Positions 1 through 11,558 of a stretch of DNA of 64,000 nucleotides are shown piece by piece. A model generated the notes under the pieces. It saw nothing but the letters and a program-made list of their open reading frames with translations. It was not told the DNA's origin and did not search any database. The stretch comes from Aralia elata (lineage: Eukaryota > Streptophyta > Magnoliopsida > Apiales > Araliaceae). Positions within the stretch are counted from its first letter, which is position 1; the number at the start of each line of letters is the position of its first letter. The stretch spans positions 50,012,271 to 50,076,270 of the forward strand of contig CM068377.1 of NCBI GenBank assembly GCA_034770075.1, written 5' to 3'. A program made the position numbers and the translations under genes.

Positions 1-1654
1 CGGGCAGCATACAGGAGGTTGGAAGAAAATTGAAAGAGGGAGAATTCCAGCAGAAAACAGCAGCAAAGAATCGGAAATAGAGAGGAAAAACACCATAATT
101 TTTGCAACAAAATAGGAGAGAAAGGAAGGAAAAAGTGAGGATTAATATCTCTTGAGTTGATTGTATCACATATATTTCTCCTTCTATTCAAATACATCAA
201 GTTCACATCCATTTGGATATCAATTGCAAGGTGAAATCTTTGTTATTATATCAATTTCTATCATATCATTTGATTGAATTAAATGTAGATTTCACGTAAA
301 TTATTGTGGAACAATGGATTAGGAATTATTAGAGAGGGTTCCATCGGAACAAAATTCTTCCTAATAATCCGATGATATCCATTGGGTGAGGTTTTGCTCG
401 TCTATGACGATAAATACATTAGGTGGAATTGATCTATTTAGATTGTTAATTTTGAATCATTGTGGTGCGTTAAGCAACCCGTTGTTAGTTATGTTGTTGT
501 ATCTACTTGATGTTTGTGAGAAATTATGGTTGTGAGCCTAGGAGAGCGACCCCGTGGTCCAAATCCGATGATGGACATATCTTGATGTAAGAAGTAGAAA
601 TGACGTAATTTTCATTGTAAATATGTAATCGTTGGGCCTTAAAACGCCGCTAAGGCGAGAGAGAATCGTGTTTAAGGCCCCGAAATAGTGAAAATTTGTG
701 ATTGTAGGCGTTTGGGGTTTATTTTGATGGCTTACATGCCCATGAATAGCCCCGACGCGTGTTTATGCTCGATTTGATTTATGACACGAAATTGATTTTA
801 AAGCTAAATGATAAGATTTTCATAAAATCAATCAAAGTAGGATATTAGAATCACGAGGTTAAAATTTGAGAAATGTTAATGAATGTCGATTCCTATCTAA
901 CGAGAAAGCTAAAGAAAATCGTTTTCAAACGTCACCAAATTTGATTTTATGAAAATAAGTAATGTTTTATTAAACCGTTGTGCATAGGGTTAAAGAGATT
1001 CTAGAAGTTGCCCATCGCTTGAGTTACGAAAGCAACGCATAGATCTCGATTCCTATTTTAACGAAGGTTTAAAACTCGTGTTTTGCCAAAGCGACACCTA
1101 ATGAAAATCTCATAGTTTTGACAAATAAAAATCAAAATTTTCTTATAACGAACCAAGCTTTCTCGTATAAATTAAAAGACATTCCGAAGCGTTCTCAAAT
1201 TAAAACACGGTTTTCCCTAAAAATCCAAATGATTCTTTCATACAAGCCCACCACGACATTCACATAGGCACACACACACATACACACACACACACATTCA
1301 TGAGTTAAAGGATAGGAAAGCATCAAGATTGCGGTAACCGTGTTTCACGGAAGTCGAGGGGTGCCTAACACCTTCCCCTCACTTAAACAAGCCCCCGAAC
1401 TCTATGAATCTCAATTCGCAGACCAATTAATTCGGAGTCACATATGAGCCAGCGATTTACAAAAAAAAACGAAAATTCGGATGAGTTGGTACATCCATTT
1501 CAAATATACCAACTGGCGACTCTGGTTAATTGGCTCATCATAAAAAGCGATCTTTCAAAACCCCGTCGACCTCAATGCCGACCTTTTCCAAAAATCATCT
1601 AAACCAAAAGGCTAAAATTGGAAAAGACTAGAAAGCGAAAACCCGGCGTCGACA
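1..1654 (+). repeat. 5' LTR of element A (partial, R-U5 side)
   Basis: Matches 15846-17503 along its length and ends GTCGACA, the partner of the TGTAGAC or TATAGAC start seen in this family. About 460 bases of U3, including palindromes and TATA box, lie left of the window. A (CA)n microsatellite lies near 1266-1300. Differences from the 3' LTR are mainly 1-nt length changes in short runs. Confidence 0.9.
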
Positions 1655-1656
1655 GC

Positions 1657-1674
1657 TGGCGACTCTGCTGGGGA
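1657..1674 (+). other. Primer binding site of A, Arg-tRNA type
   Basis: TGGCGACTCTGCTGGGGA lies two bases after the LTR end. Its complement ends AGAGTCGCCA and resembles the 3' end of plant tRNA-Arg(ACG) with one mismatch (tRNA sequence recalled, not searched). The same site occurs in E and C. Arg-tRNA priming is reported for Ogre elements. Confidence 0.8.
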
Positions 1675-2437
1675 CATTAGAGGGCTTAAGCCGTTTTCAA
1701 ATCTTGATGCTATCCTATCCTCTAAAAATCATAAATGTGTATGTACGTGCGATATTTTGACTTGTTGTGTGCCTTTTGTCCAATGAATGAATGATTGAAT
1801 GGATTTGTTTTACTTTAAAGTAATCATTTGCATACGGTGAGGACGATGAATGTGAATGTATGTTGAGAGAGTACCTCCTCCTGAGGCGAACCCGTCGGTT
1901 GCTTATTACTGGACTCGATGGGGCTGCTCCCCGGAGATGGCTCAGGAAACGCACCACTCAAATCCGCTCCAATCGAAAGGGCTCAAACGAGTAGATTGCG
2001 AAGATTTGGGAACCTTCATGCCGAAAAGCCCGCGAGAGTAACCCTAGGGTAGGTCAGCCTCAGATTAACCCAACGCAGGAAAAGTCTCTTCATGCCTTTT
2101 TACGTTTATATGTCTAAATGTCATGATCTCATTCAATATTCATACATCCCTTTTCTGTGTCGAAAGAGATTACTAACCGCTGTGAATTGCAGGGAATAGT
2201 TGGGGGAGCATAATAAAACATGTTTAGCATTGGTTATGGCACTAAAGGACTACTAACTTTCTCTTTTGCAGGGAAAGATTAAAAAAAAAAAAAACCCCAA
2301 AAAACACACAAAAAATTACAGTTTTAGCATGCATCCATTTTGCGTTTCCCCAAGACTAAACTTCGAACCATTGTCTCTGTAGGATTGCTCCTCAAACCCG
2401 TTCGCAGTCTAAGAAAGCCCAGGTCTCTACCTCTGAA
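1675..2437 (+). other. Leader of A with a small upstream ORF
   Basis: This is the stretch between primer site and gag. It contains a 61-codon ORF at 1856-2041 that also occurs, with several amino-acid changes, in the leader of C, and whose start is seen in E. Acceptor-like TTTGCAGGG or TTGCAGGG strings occur near 2190 and 2270, and an A-run at 2281-2294. Short leader ORFs may affect translation of gag, but I see no sign of protein-level constraint. Confidence 0.5.
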
Positions 2438-3876
2438 ATGGCTGATCTTCCCAATCATAGTTCCATATCTCGGGAGGAGTTTGATGATTTTAAAAGACAG
2501 ATGATGGAAATGGCCACAATGCTAAAGGAACAGTTCTTAATCAGACAGGATCCGGCAAACCAGGGATCGCATAATGTTCCACCACCAGGGGATGATCAGA
2601 ATCCTCCTAAAAATGGTACAAACTTGCTTAAAGAGGACCAACCCCGACTCAAGGACGAGCCAGTCATCCCAAAGCCCGTTCCCATACCTAGCAGGGACAG
2701 TGATTACTATCCCAGAAGAAGGGGACAATGACGACCTTCGGAGAAAAATGAAACACATGGAGGAGACCATCCAATCTCTAAGGGGCATAGGCTCCCTGGG
2801 CAGGGTTAATTATTCGGATCTATGTGTTTTTCCCCCCCGGAGCCAGATATCCAGAAAAGTTCAAAGTTCCCGAGTTTGAAAAATACAATGGAAAGGGAGA
2901 CCCCTATACACACTTGAAAATATACATTGGAGAACTCGGGTCTTATGCCGAAGACGAGGGGTTAAGAATGCAACTATTCCAGAAAAGCTTAACAGGGGAG
3001 GCAAGAATCTGGTATGCCCGCCTCGACAACGCCCGAATCCACAACTGGGAGGAATTGGCCCATACCTTCTTAACCCAATACAGCTTTCAGGCCCAGATGG
3101 CTCTTGACAGGTACCAAATGACAAAGGTTAAAAAATAGCCTAGGGAATCCTTCAGGGAGTATGCGCAACGATGGAGGGGCATGGCCGCACAGGTAACCCC
3201 CCCGATGAGCGAATCAGAGATGGTAATGACCTTTGTAGATATTCAGGAGGCACCGTATTATGAGCGGGTCATCTCGGGGATTGGAAGACCCTTTGCTGAG
3301 ATGATTAAACATGGAGAGATGGTTGACATGGGGTTGAAATCGGGTAAAATCCGGGATCTTACTGCTTTAGAAACTGCTGCCGAGCAAATACAGAATGGAA
3401 ACTACGGTAGCACTTCCCGGAGGGTCCAAAAGAAAAAGGAGGAGGATGTCTCCCTCATCCTACAGGGGTCATCCAGAAAAGCAGAAGGTCATCCTCCGGT
3501 GCAGGTGCAGAGGGGAGGGCCATCCCGACAGCCAAACTTCACAGATCAAAGGGCAGAGGGGCGAAGAAGATATGAGGCCTCGCAGAATCGAGTATTCACC
3601 CCGCTCGGGGAGCCGCTTGAACGGGTATTAGCGGTATTAGTAGCCCAAAAGAAAATAGTTGGTCTGGCACCACCGAGTGACCCAAAGGGTAGAAGGTTTG
3701 ACCCGAGCAAGCGATGTGCATACCACTCCAGTTCCCCTGGCCATGATACACAAGATTGCTGGACGTTGAAGCATCGAATCCAAAACATGATAGACAGTGG
3801 GGAAATTGTGGTGGAACAACCGGACTCCCCGAATGTTAAAGCAAATCCCTGCCAAGACATGATGGAGGGGGAGTGA
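2438..3876 (+). pseudogene. gag: gag of element A, frame-broken
   Basis: Encodes the capsid polyprotein that packages element RNA in cytoplasmic particles. A retrotransposon gag core is clear: YNGKGDPYTHLKIYIGE, LTGEARIWY and an FLTQY segment, then a C-terminal part with a CAYHSSSPGHDTQDCW motif, the CCHC-like knuckle of this group. The start is the ATG at 2438, matching the ATG of the gag of C. Compared with C, the reading frame changes near 2700 and again in a T/C run at 2825-2840, and a TAG interrupts it at 3136-3138. Another frame change in a C-run near 3845 separates it from the protease region. No single frame gives a full product as written. Confidence 0.85.
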
Positions 3877-5616
3877 ATGCGACGGAGGCAAGTGAGGCTG
3901 GGGGGCCGCCAAGGTTGAACTATGTGCAGAAAATTGAGGAATTGATCAACGTGATACATGATCATGGGAGTGCACGGGGAGCGCCCATCAGGTTGATAGG
4001 GATAAGTCCAAATGGCATGGAAAGACCTGTCAAGTTGACAGCCCCGAGGCCCATCATCCTTGCAGCAAGGCCGCAACTCCCTATCAGTAGTCTGAAGACT
4101 GTACCCTGGAATTATGGGGGAATACCAGAAGAAGCGGCCAGTTGTGCTTCCGTGACGACCAAGGGGAACCCCTTATATCTTCCCGGGCGAGTCCTTGAGA
4201 GCTAAAAGAGAAAAAATGAAGAGGTTTCCGAGGAAAGGGCCATAGAGTTTTTGAAAAGGATGGATCACCCAGAAACAAGGGGGATCCAGATTTTAAATGA
4301 GGAATCAACCCTAACGTCAGTCATGGACTTGGTGTTGTCATCCAGTGAGCATTGCAAAACCCTTATGAAGGTTCTGGAGGAGGCATTTGTGCCCAAAGAA
4401 ATTAGTGAGGAGGGTTTCGGCCAGCTGGTAGGCCACTTATTGGAAACCGATGCAATATCCTTGACGGATGAGGATATTCCCAAAGAGGGAAGGGGGCACC
4501 GAAAACCGCTACACATCACGGTAATCTCCTCAGGATATGTCATGAATGGGGTGCTGATCGACGGGGGATCGGCATTGAATATATGTCCTCTCAGCACGCT
4601 GAAGAAAATGAACATCAGTCCCAAGCGCCTACGGGCCAGTCATGTGGTGGTTCGGGCTTTTGACGGATCCCGGAGGGATACCATCGGAGAGATAGAATTG
4701 CCAGTGGAGATAGGGCCCTGTACTTTTGATATATCCTTCCAAGTCCTAGATATTACGGCAAGCTACAACCTGCTGTTAGGGAGGCCGTGGATACACATGG
4801 CCGGGGCAGTTCCTTCCACGCTCCACCAACAAATCAAGTTGATCATCGATGGGAATCTGGTAACAATCTCGGCCGAATGTGATGACCCTTCTCCTCCCAG
4901 GAGTGGCCTACCAGTAATCAATGTGGATGAGTCGGCGGCGCCTGCCAGCTTTCAAGCACTAGAGATTAGCACTCCCCATTATAGATGCCTGGGAGCTCCA
5001 GCTGTGAAACCAAGGGTCTCTCCGGAACTCACCTTTGTGGCAAGGGAAATGATTAAAATGAACTTCAAACCTGGACAGTGACTCGTGAAAAGAAAAGCAG
5101 TCAGGGAATCACCGAGCCCATCCACCTACCACAGCAGATAGGCAAAGCAGGATTGGGATACCATGTGGGCGCAGTACGGGGACACCGTCAGGGTGCGACT
5201 CCGATTCGACTAGTTGGCAGTCCAGTGACCAAAGTCGACAATAAGCAGGGGATCAGCGGACCTGTGATTGGGGCAGGGAATGAAGAGTTAACCCCCACAC
5301 GTAATGAGTCGGCCCGGAGGGAAAGTTTCCTGCGGGAGGTCGCAAAAGAGTTTGAAACCAAATGCTATATCCCCGAACAATCAACAAGCAGTAAGGAGGG
5401 GACGAATGTTATCACACCACCGGGAGCCCAACAAGTTGCGCCTGTCATCGATTGGGCAGGGCTGATTATTCCTGGAGAAGATATGGAGAAGGACTCAGGC
5501 GACGTATCCGTAATCATCGGGGAGGTGTCCGATGTGAGGCCCTCCTTTATCCAGCGCATTTTATCTGACCTGACCATCGATAATTGGACCCAGAAACCAG
5601 TGATATCCAAACAAGG
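3873..5616 (+). pseudogene. pro: gag tail plus aspartic protease region of A
   Basis: A conserved linker (LNYVQKIEELINVIHDHG) opens the region. The retropepsin-like domain follows, with the active-site string VLIDGGSALNICPLSTL (DGG in place of the usual DTG or DSG, as is common in Tat/Ogre elements) and later a YNLLLGRPWIH flap-end motif. A TAA at 4203-4205 interrupts the frame. The frame also changes near 5077, just after FKPGQ. The 3' boundary is the splice donor at 5617, used to connect this segment to RT. The protease would cut the Gag-Pol polyprotein inside particles. Confidence 0.8.
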
Positions 5617-5782
5617 GTAAAGCTCGACGTCAGGGTGGTTAACCCTAGAGGATGGGGGAATGAAGAAGTTTTATTTTGTTGTGTTTTATTTCTGCATAAT
5701 TGTGTCGTTTCTTCGTGTTATTTGAAATTGCGATCGTCGTGAAAAATGATTTATATATGACAAGTATTTTGTTTCATGTCAG
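5617..5782 (+). other. Intron between protease and RT of A
   Basis: Donor AAGG|GTAAAG at 5617 and acceptor TTTCATGTCAG|GTG ending at 5782 define a 166-nt T-rich intron. The upstream exon ends with two bases of a codon and the downstream exon supplies the third, so removal passes the stop at 5618-5620 and enters the RT frame at 5784. An intron between pro and RT is established for Ogre elements. C keeps a similar intron at 38594-38768. Confidence 0.8.
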
Positions 5783-7545
5783 GTGTACCCATTTGAGTAA
5801 TCCTTGCCTAACAAATGGTCTTTCAAATTTGAATGATGATTATGATTTTGACATTGAGCTGGATTTCGATTTAATGGGCATTGAACAAGACGAGACAGAT
5901 TACGACGACGCACCTGACGAAATCAAAGGATGGGTCGAGGATAAACCCAAACCCAACTTGGATCAAACCATCACCGTTGATATTGGAACCCCTGACAAGC
6001 CAAAGGAACTCAAGATAGGGACGGACCTCACCCCCAGCCAGAAAGCCGAAATGACTGAGCTGCTAAAACAATATGAGGATGTCTTTGCCTGGTCTCATGA
6101 GGATATGATCGGATTGTCCACCGACATTGTGGTACACCGATTACCCATCAAGGAGGGTTTCAAGCCTGTCAAACAAAAATTAAGGAAATTGAAACCGGAG
6201 TGGAGCTTAAAAGTGAAGGAAGAGATCATCAAGCAGTTCAGGGCGGGAATCATTATGGTATCCACTTATCCTGAATGGTTATCCAATGTGGTCCCGGTAG
6301 CTAAGCCTGGAGGAAAGGTGAGGGTATGTGTAGACTACAGAGATCTAAAACAAGGCCAGTCTCAAGGATAACTTCCCGGTGCCTTTCATACACATCCTGG
6401 TAGATAACACAGCCCAGTACGAAATGTATTCTTTTGTGGATTGCTTTGCGGGTTATCATCAGATAATGGTGGCGGAAGAAGACCGGGAAAAGACCGCATT
6501 CATCACCCCCTGGGGCACTTTCTGCTATAGACGACTGGCTTTCGGTCTCACAAATGCAGGGGCTACTTATCAGAGAGCCATGATGGCCTTGTTCCACGAT
6601 ATGATGCACAAGGAGATAGAGGTCTACGTGGATGACATTATTGTGAAATCAAAGGTAGAATCCGATCATATAACTCATCTTAAAAGGCTATTTGATCGAC
6701 TCAGAAAGTATAATTTGAAACTCAATCCAGCCAAGTGTGCTTTCGGAGTGCAGTCAGGCAAGCTCTTGGGATTCCTGGTTAGTGATCGGGGCATTGAGTT
6801 GGACCCAGCAAAGATTAAGGCCATTGTGGATATGCCGGCACCTCACACAGAAAAGGAGATAAGAGGATTCCTCGGGAGGATAAACTTCATCAGCCGTTTT
6901 ATATCCCACTTGACGACTACATGTGAGCCGATTTTTAAACTGTTAAGAAAAGGGGTGTCCCAAGAATGGAATGAGCAATGTCAGAAGGCGTTTCAGACCA
7001 TTAAAAAGCAATTGACGGAGGCACCAGTGCTGGTACCCCCGAAGGATGGAATCCCTCTGTTTATGTATATATCGGTAAATGCCATCGCGATGGGATGTAT
7101 GTTGGGACAGAAAAATGAGGCGGGAAAAGAGCAGGCCATCTATTACCTCAGCAAAAGATTTAGCCAATGTGAGCAGAATTACACTCCCATTGAGAAGACC
7201 TGTTGTGCTCTGGCCTGGGCTGCAGGGAGATTACAGCACTACCTCCATGGGCATACAACGTACCTGATATCAAGAATGGATCCCCTGAAATATATTTTCG
7301 AAAGGCCCATGCTGAATTGTCGACTATCAAGATGGCAGTTAATTTTACAACAGTTTGACATGGTGTACGTGACCCAGAAGGCCATGAAAGGGCAGGGAAT
7401 TGCAGATCAGTTGGCAGAAGCCCCGGCAGGAGGGGTGGAGCCGTTAGAAACTCCTCTCCCGGGCGAGGATATATTTTGGGTATCGCGCGAAAAAAATGTG
7501 ATGACGGGGGACAATTCTGGAAGCTGTATTTTGATGGTGCCATGA
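5783..7545 (+). pseudogene. pol: Reverse transcriptase and first RNase H of A
   Basis: An acidic lead (DIELDFDLMGIEQDETD) precedes the RT. RT blocks include VPVAKPGGKVRVCVDYRDL, FVDCFAGYHQIMVAEEDREK, AFGLTNAGATYQR and the catalytic YVDD at 6625-6636. RNase H follows: FMYISVNAIAMGCMLGQ, where the usual first catalytic Asp is replaced by Asn (SVNA), YYLSKRF and YTPIEKTCCALAW. The frame shifts once in an A-run near 6352, inside the conserved YRDL region, and the segment is out of frame with the next one at a T-run near 7465. Product: RNA- and DNA-templated DNA polymerase acting in the particle. Confidence 0.85.
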
Positions 7546-9260
7546 ATGCCGAGGGGGCAGGAGCCGGAGCGGTCCTAGTCTCTATCACCGGAGAACAATA
7601 CCCCGTGGCCACTAAACTTCGTTTCAGCAATTCGAACAACACCACTGAATACGAGGGGTGTATCTTGGGACTCCGATTGTCCCTCGACATGGGATTAAAA
7701 AGACTAGCGTTGTTCGGGGATTCAGAATTGGTAATCAGACAAGCAATCGGGGTATACAACACTAAGGAGCTTCGGTTACTTCCATACCATCGTTGTGTCA
7801 CCCAGCTTATGCAAGAGTTCGAAGATATCGCCTTCCGCCATATTCCTCGGGGACGAAATGATTTTGCCGATGCATTGGCGACTTTGGCTTCCTTAATCCA
7901 CGTGATCAAGAGTAGGGACAGTCCACAGATTGAGATCACCGTACAGAATGCCCCGGCATATGAGGAACATGTGGCAGTATTATCAGACGAGGTGGGATTG
8001 ACAGGGCAGCCCTGGTATCATAACATCAGGGAATATTTGAGAGATAGATCCCTTCCCGATCAGGCAAATCGGACTGAAAGGATGAGAATTCAAAAGATGG
8101 CGATGAAGTTTTACCTGAGTGGCGATTCACTTTACAAAAGGGATGCCGGGTTGGGACTGTTGCAATGCGTAGACGAAACGCAATCCCAAAGGATTATGAA
8201 TGAAATCCATGGCGGGGTGTGTGGGCCACATATGAGTGGACCGATGTTGGCCAAAAAGATCTTGAGGACAGGGTATTATTGGTTAACGCTGAAGGCCGAT
8301 TGCGATGATCATGTCAAACGGTGTTACCAATGCCAGGCGCACGGTAACGTGATCCACTCACCTCCCAATGAATTACACTGTATGACCTCCCCGTGGCCAT
8401 TTTCAATGTGGGGAATGGATGTAATCGGACCAATAGAGCCCAAAGCAAGCAACGGGCACCGATTCATTTTCGTCATGATCGATTATTTCACCAAATGGGT
8501 AGAGGCAGCTTCTTTCCCCAAAGTAACTCAGGAGGTCATCGTCAACTTCGTCAGGAATAATGTCATTTGCCGATATGGGCAACCTGAGGTTGTGGTCTCC
8601 GACAATGCCAAGAATTTAAACAACGCCCTCATGAAGGAACTGTGTGACCAGTTCAGGATTAAGCATCTCAATTCCGTCATTTACCGTCCCAAAATGAATG
8701 GGGCAGTGGAGGCTGCCAATAAGAACATCAAGAAGATCATGGCAAAAATGTCTGCTAATCATCGGGGATGGCCAGATCTGTTACCCCTCACCTTGCTGGC
8801 CTACCGAACGTCAACGCGTACTTCCACAGGGGCAACCCCTTACGCCTTGGTATATGGAATGGAGGCTGTCCTGCCAGCTGAAGTTGAGATGGCGTCCCTC
8901 AGAATAGTGATCGACGCTCAGATAAGCGAAGAGGATTGGATGCAAAGTCGATATGACCAATTGGCCCTGATTGATGAAAGGAGAGTGGCTGCCGTTTGGC
9001 ATGGTCAGCTATATCAACAGAGGATCTCTCGGTCGTACGATAAAAAGATAAGACTTCGGAGGTTCAAGGAAAATGATTTGGTGTTGAAAAGAGTCATGCC
9101 TTGTCAAGACGAAGCCAAGGGGAAGTTTGCCCCAAGCTGGGAAGGGCCATTTGTGATCAAGAAAGTGCTATCCGGAGGAGCCCTCATATTGCAAGAAATG
9201 GATGGTGAGGTATTTCCACAACCCCTCAATGCTGACTCGGTGAAGCGGTTCTACGCTTAA
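7476..9260 (+). CDS. pol: Archaeal-type RNase H plus integrase of A
   Basis: A 594-codon open stretch. Residues about 17-150 form a second RNase H (LYFDGAMN, TTEYEGCILGLRLS, FGDSELVIRQ, then a C-terminal GRNDFADALATLA), the archaeal-like RNase H typical of Tat/Ogre elements. Integrase follows: an HHCC zinc finger (H-x-H spacing in GGVCGPHMSGP, then CYQCQ), catalytic Asp in GMDVIGPI, second Asp in VVSDNAKNLNN, Glu in GAVEAANKNIKK, and a C-terminal GKFAPSWEGPFVIKKV motif. No stop or frameshift is seen. It is one segment of the pol polyprotein, so its real start is upstream in the joined frame. Confidence 0.9.
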   Translation: MGIARKKCDDGGQFWKLYFDGAMNAEGAGAGAVLVSITGEQYPVATKLRFSNSNNTTEYEGCILGLRLSLDMGLKRLALFGDSELVIRQAIGVYNTKELRLLPYHRCVTQLMQEFEDIAFRHIPRGRNDFADALATLASLIHVIKSRDSPQIEITVQNAPAYEEHVAVLSDEVGLTGQPWYHNIREYLRDRSLPDQANRTERMRIQKMAMKFYLSGDSLYKRDAGLGLLQCVDETQSQRIMNEIHGGVCGPHMSGPMLAKKILRTGYYWLTLKADCDDHVKRCYQCQAHGNVIHSPPNELHCMTSPWPFSMWGMDVIGPIEPKASNGHRFIFVMIDYFTKWVEAASFPKVTQEVIVNFVRNNVICRYGQPEVVVSDNAKNLNNALMKELCDQFRIKHLNSVIYRPKMNGAVEAANKNIKKIMAKMSANHRGWPDLLPLTLLAYRTSTRTSTGATPYALVYGMEAVLPAEVEMASLRIVIDAQISEEDWMQSRYDQLALIDERRVAAVWHGQLYQQRISRSYDKKIRLRRFKENDLVLKRVMPCQDEAKGKFAPSWEGPFVIKKVLSGGALILQEMDGEVFPQPLNADSVKRFYA

Positions 9261-9772
9261 ATCATCAGTTCTTTTTTCCTTTGAGAGCGAACTACGTAGG
9301 ACCTGATCTCCCAACTTGTGGGGTACGTAGGCAGCCATCATGGCGCGGTCCGATCCTTTAAAAAAAAAAATAATCCTTTCCCTAACCAAAACCAATTTTC
9401 GATAGCCAGATAAAACCTTCCTACACCCTCAAAACCTTCCCGAAACCAACTGCCTAACCAGTTTCATCCCAGAATACATACCCTGATCCAACCCAAACAG
9501 TTATCCAAAATCTGAGATTCAATCCGACGAAATCAAAAGGTGTGCGGCAATATCTGTCAAATCTCCATCAAGTCTTGAGGAAATAAAGAAGGCGAAATGT
9601 CAAAATCATGGTCAGTTGGATAAAATGATGATCCAATGGATGGCAATGATACGACAAAAGGGGAAAATGACTAAATTTAAATGCATGTCTATATATATAA
9701 GTCATTTTATTGCAAGATTTCTCTTTCAATAACTGATGAAACCAACATAGTCTATGCAGGAGATAAAATAAT
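9261..9772 (+). other. Noncoding stretch after pol; antisense poly(A) signal
   Basis: No coding signal on the plus strand. On the minus strand an AATAAA lies at 9706-9711, about 60 bases beyond the stop of the antisense gene at 9773, in the right place to end the antisense transcript. The sense and antisense units therefore converge here. Confidence 0.5.
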
Positions 9773-11343
9773 CTACAAATCTGAAACTAGCCGAAGCAGG
9801 ATGGACAGGGTGGTGGATAGATCTGAAGCATCAGCATCTCCTGCAATCTGCTGCCCCATCATATCAATACGATCCAGTAAAGCAGTAGCTCGGCTGACAG
9901 TCCCAAAATGAGCATCTACCACTGCCCTGGTCTGAAATACAATGGCCTCTCTATCAGCAATGGCAGCATCTCTAGCCCGAATGGCCTCATCTCTCTCGGC
10001 AAGGGCGGCATCCCTCTCGGCTTCAGTAGTAATCAGGGCCAGGCGGAGTCGGGAATCCTCAGCGACCCGACTCGGGGCAGAATCGGCTGAAATGGAATGG
10101 TCTGTGGTATCTTCTGTGAAAAATCACTCCAGAGTCATCAAAGGCCCCAGTCCGACTCAAACTAGCCGAATCCAGGTCTCCACGCAACCACTGTACGTAG
10201 GCAAATGTCTGGATGTGACAGCTCGCACTATACTCGGCAAAGATCCTGCGATCCTAAAGCTCGTATACCTGCAATAGATCCCTCTCTGTACAGGATGATA
10301 TAAGGAATCGGTATGCGGCTGCACCCGCGAAGGGGTGTAAATCCTGTGTCTGATCAAACTGCCCCATAACCGCCAGGGGATGATAGGTCGTCACGCCCCT
10401 TAACCCAGCAATGGGAATGAAATCCATGCCAGGCACATGAGTCAAGAAGCTCATGAAGGAGCAATAGCCCGAGTAAACCAATAGATGAAAGGGGTCCTCA
10501 ATGATAGACAAAAATGATGTCCAGGAGGCCACATCAGTACAACTCGCGGGGCGAAGCGAAAACTGCGTGGTTATGTCATGGCTGAAGCAAAACCCTTGGC
10601 GACGGAAATGGCCGATGGGACTAAGATGACTCATGAACCACATATACAATAAGGTCGAACTCCCTCTGAAGAATCTCCCTCGGAAGGACTGGCAATATGT
10701 GGCCGACATATAGGTACCCTCCCGCCAATATCATTGGGAGAATGGTGTGATCCTCCTGAAGGGCCCTAACGGCCGCAACAATTCGCATGTCCAAATGATC
10801 GGATCCTGCAGGCAAATACAAAACTGAGATGACACAGGCCATCAGAACGCCCACTCTCAAGGCATCCCAGCGCTCCTCGGACACGGAAAAATCACCGAGG
10901 AAAAGACAGAAACTGTCAGGTGAGCCAAATCGGTCAATCAAGAATTGAAGAGGAACCATATGGTCTGATGTGATTACCGGTAATAAGACAACCCTCCGCA
11001 AACCGGTGAAAGTCAAGAATTGACGGCGCATGGAACCAACGGTAACCCTAGCACAGGGACCATCCAATGGCAAGCCGGTGAAGCGAGCATACTCCTCAAG
11101 GGTGGGGGTCAGCTCTACTGTCCCAAACCTAAACACCTGACGGGCAGGGGCCCAATAGCTCAGAAGACCATCCACGAAGCCCGCTGGCGCCTGAAAGGTC
11201 AATAAGGACCAAGAATGTCCCAAAAGACCATCTGCGGTAATCCTATCGGCCGGCAGTAAATTATCCAACCAGCGAAAGAGGCTGCCAACCAACCCTGTGG
11301 GAGGAGTGGAATCCAAACGAACCACGGCATCTGAGGACGACAT
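9773..11343 (-). pseudogene. Antisense cargo gene 2: DUF7745-like protein, decayed
   Basis: Runs opposite to the element. The ATG at 11343 is directly preceded by a T-rich acceptor (TTTTTTCACAG). The N-terminal half (about 240 residues) has VELTPTLEEYARFTGLPL and a long helical region like the DUF7745 proteins common in plant repeats (recognised by pattern, not searched). The frame shifts near 10640, continues through IPIAGLRGVTTYHPLAVMGQ, meets TAG at 10254-10256, continues as QTFAYVQWLRGDLD, then shifts near 10110 into an Ala/Arg/Asp-rich coiled coil ending at 9773. Function unknown. It lies downstream of the PMD gene on the same strand and may share its transcript. Confidence 0.6.
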
Positions 11344-11558
11344 CTGTGAAAAAATAGTATCAAAAAAGACTGTACAGGGGTCATTCTCTACCCATAAATA
11401 AAAAGCATGCATCATACAGTTAATAATAAAGCAGGTGAATCCCATAAAAATGAAAAAGAAAACTGTGCATAAATAAATAAATGAGTTCAGTACATAGTGC
11501 ATAAATGAAAAAGAAATCTAAGTAGGTGCCGATACAAAAGGCCCTATCCTATCCTGGT

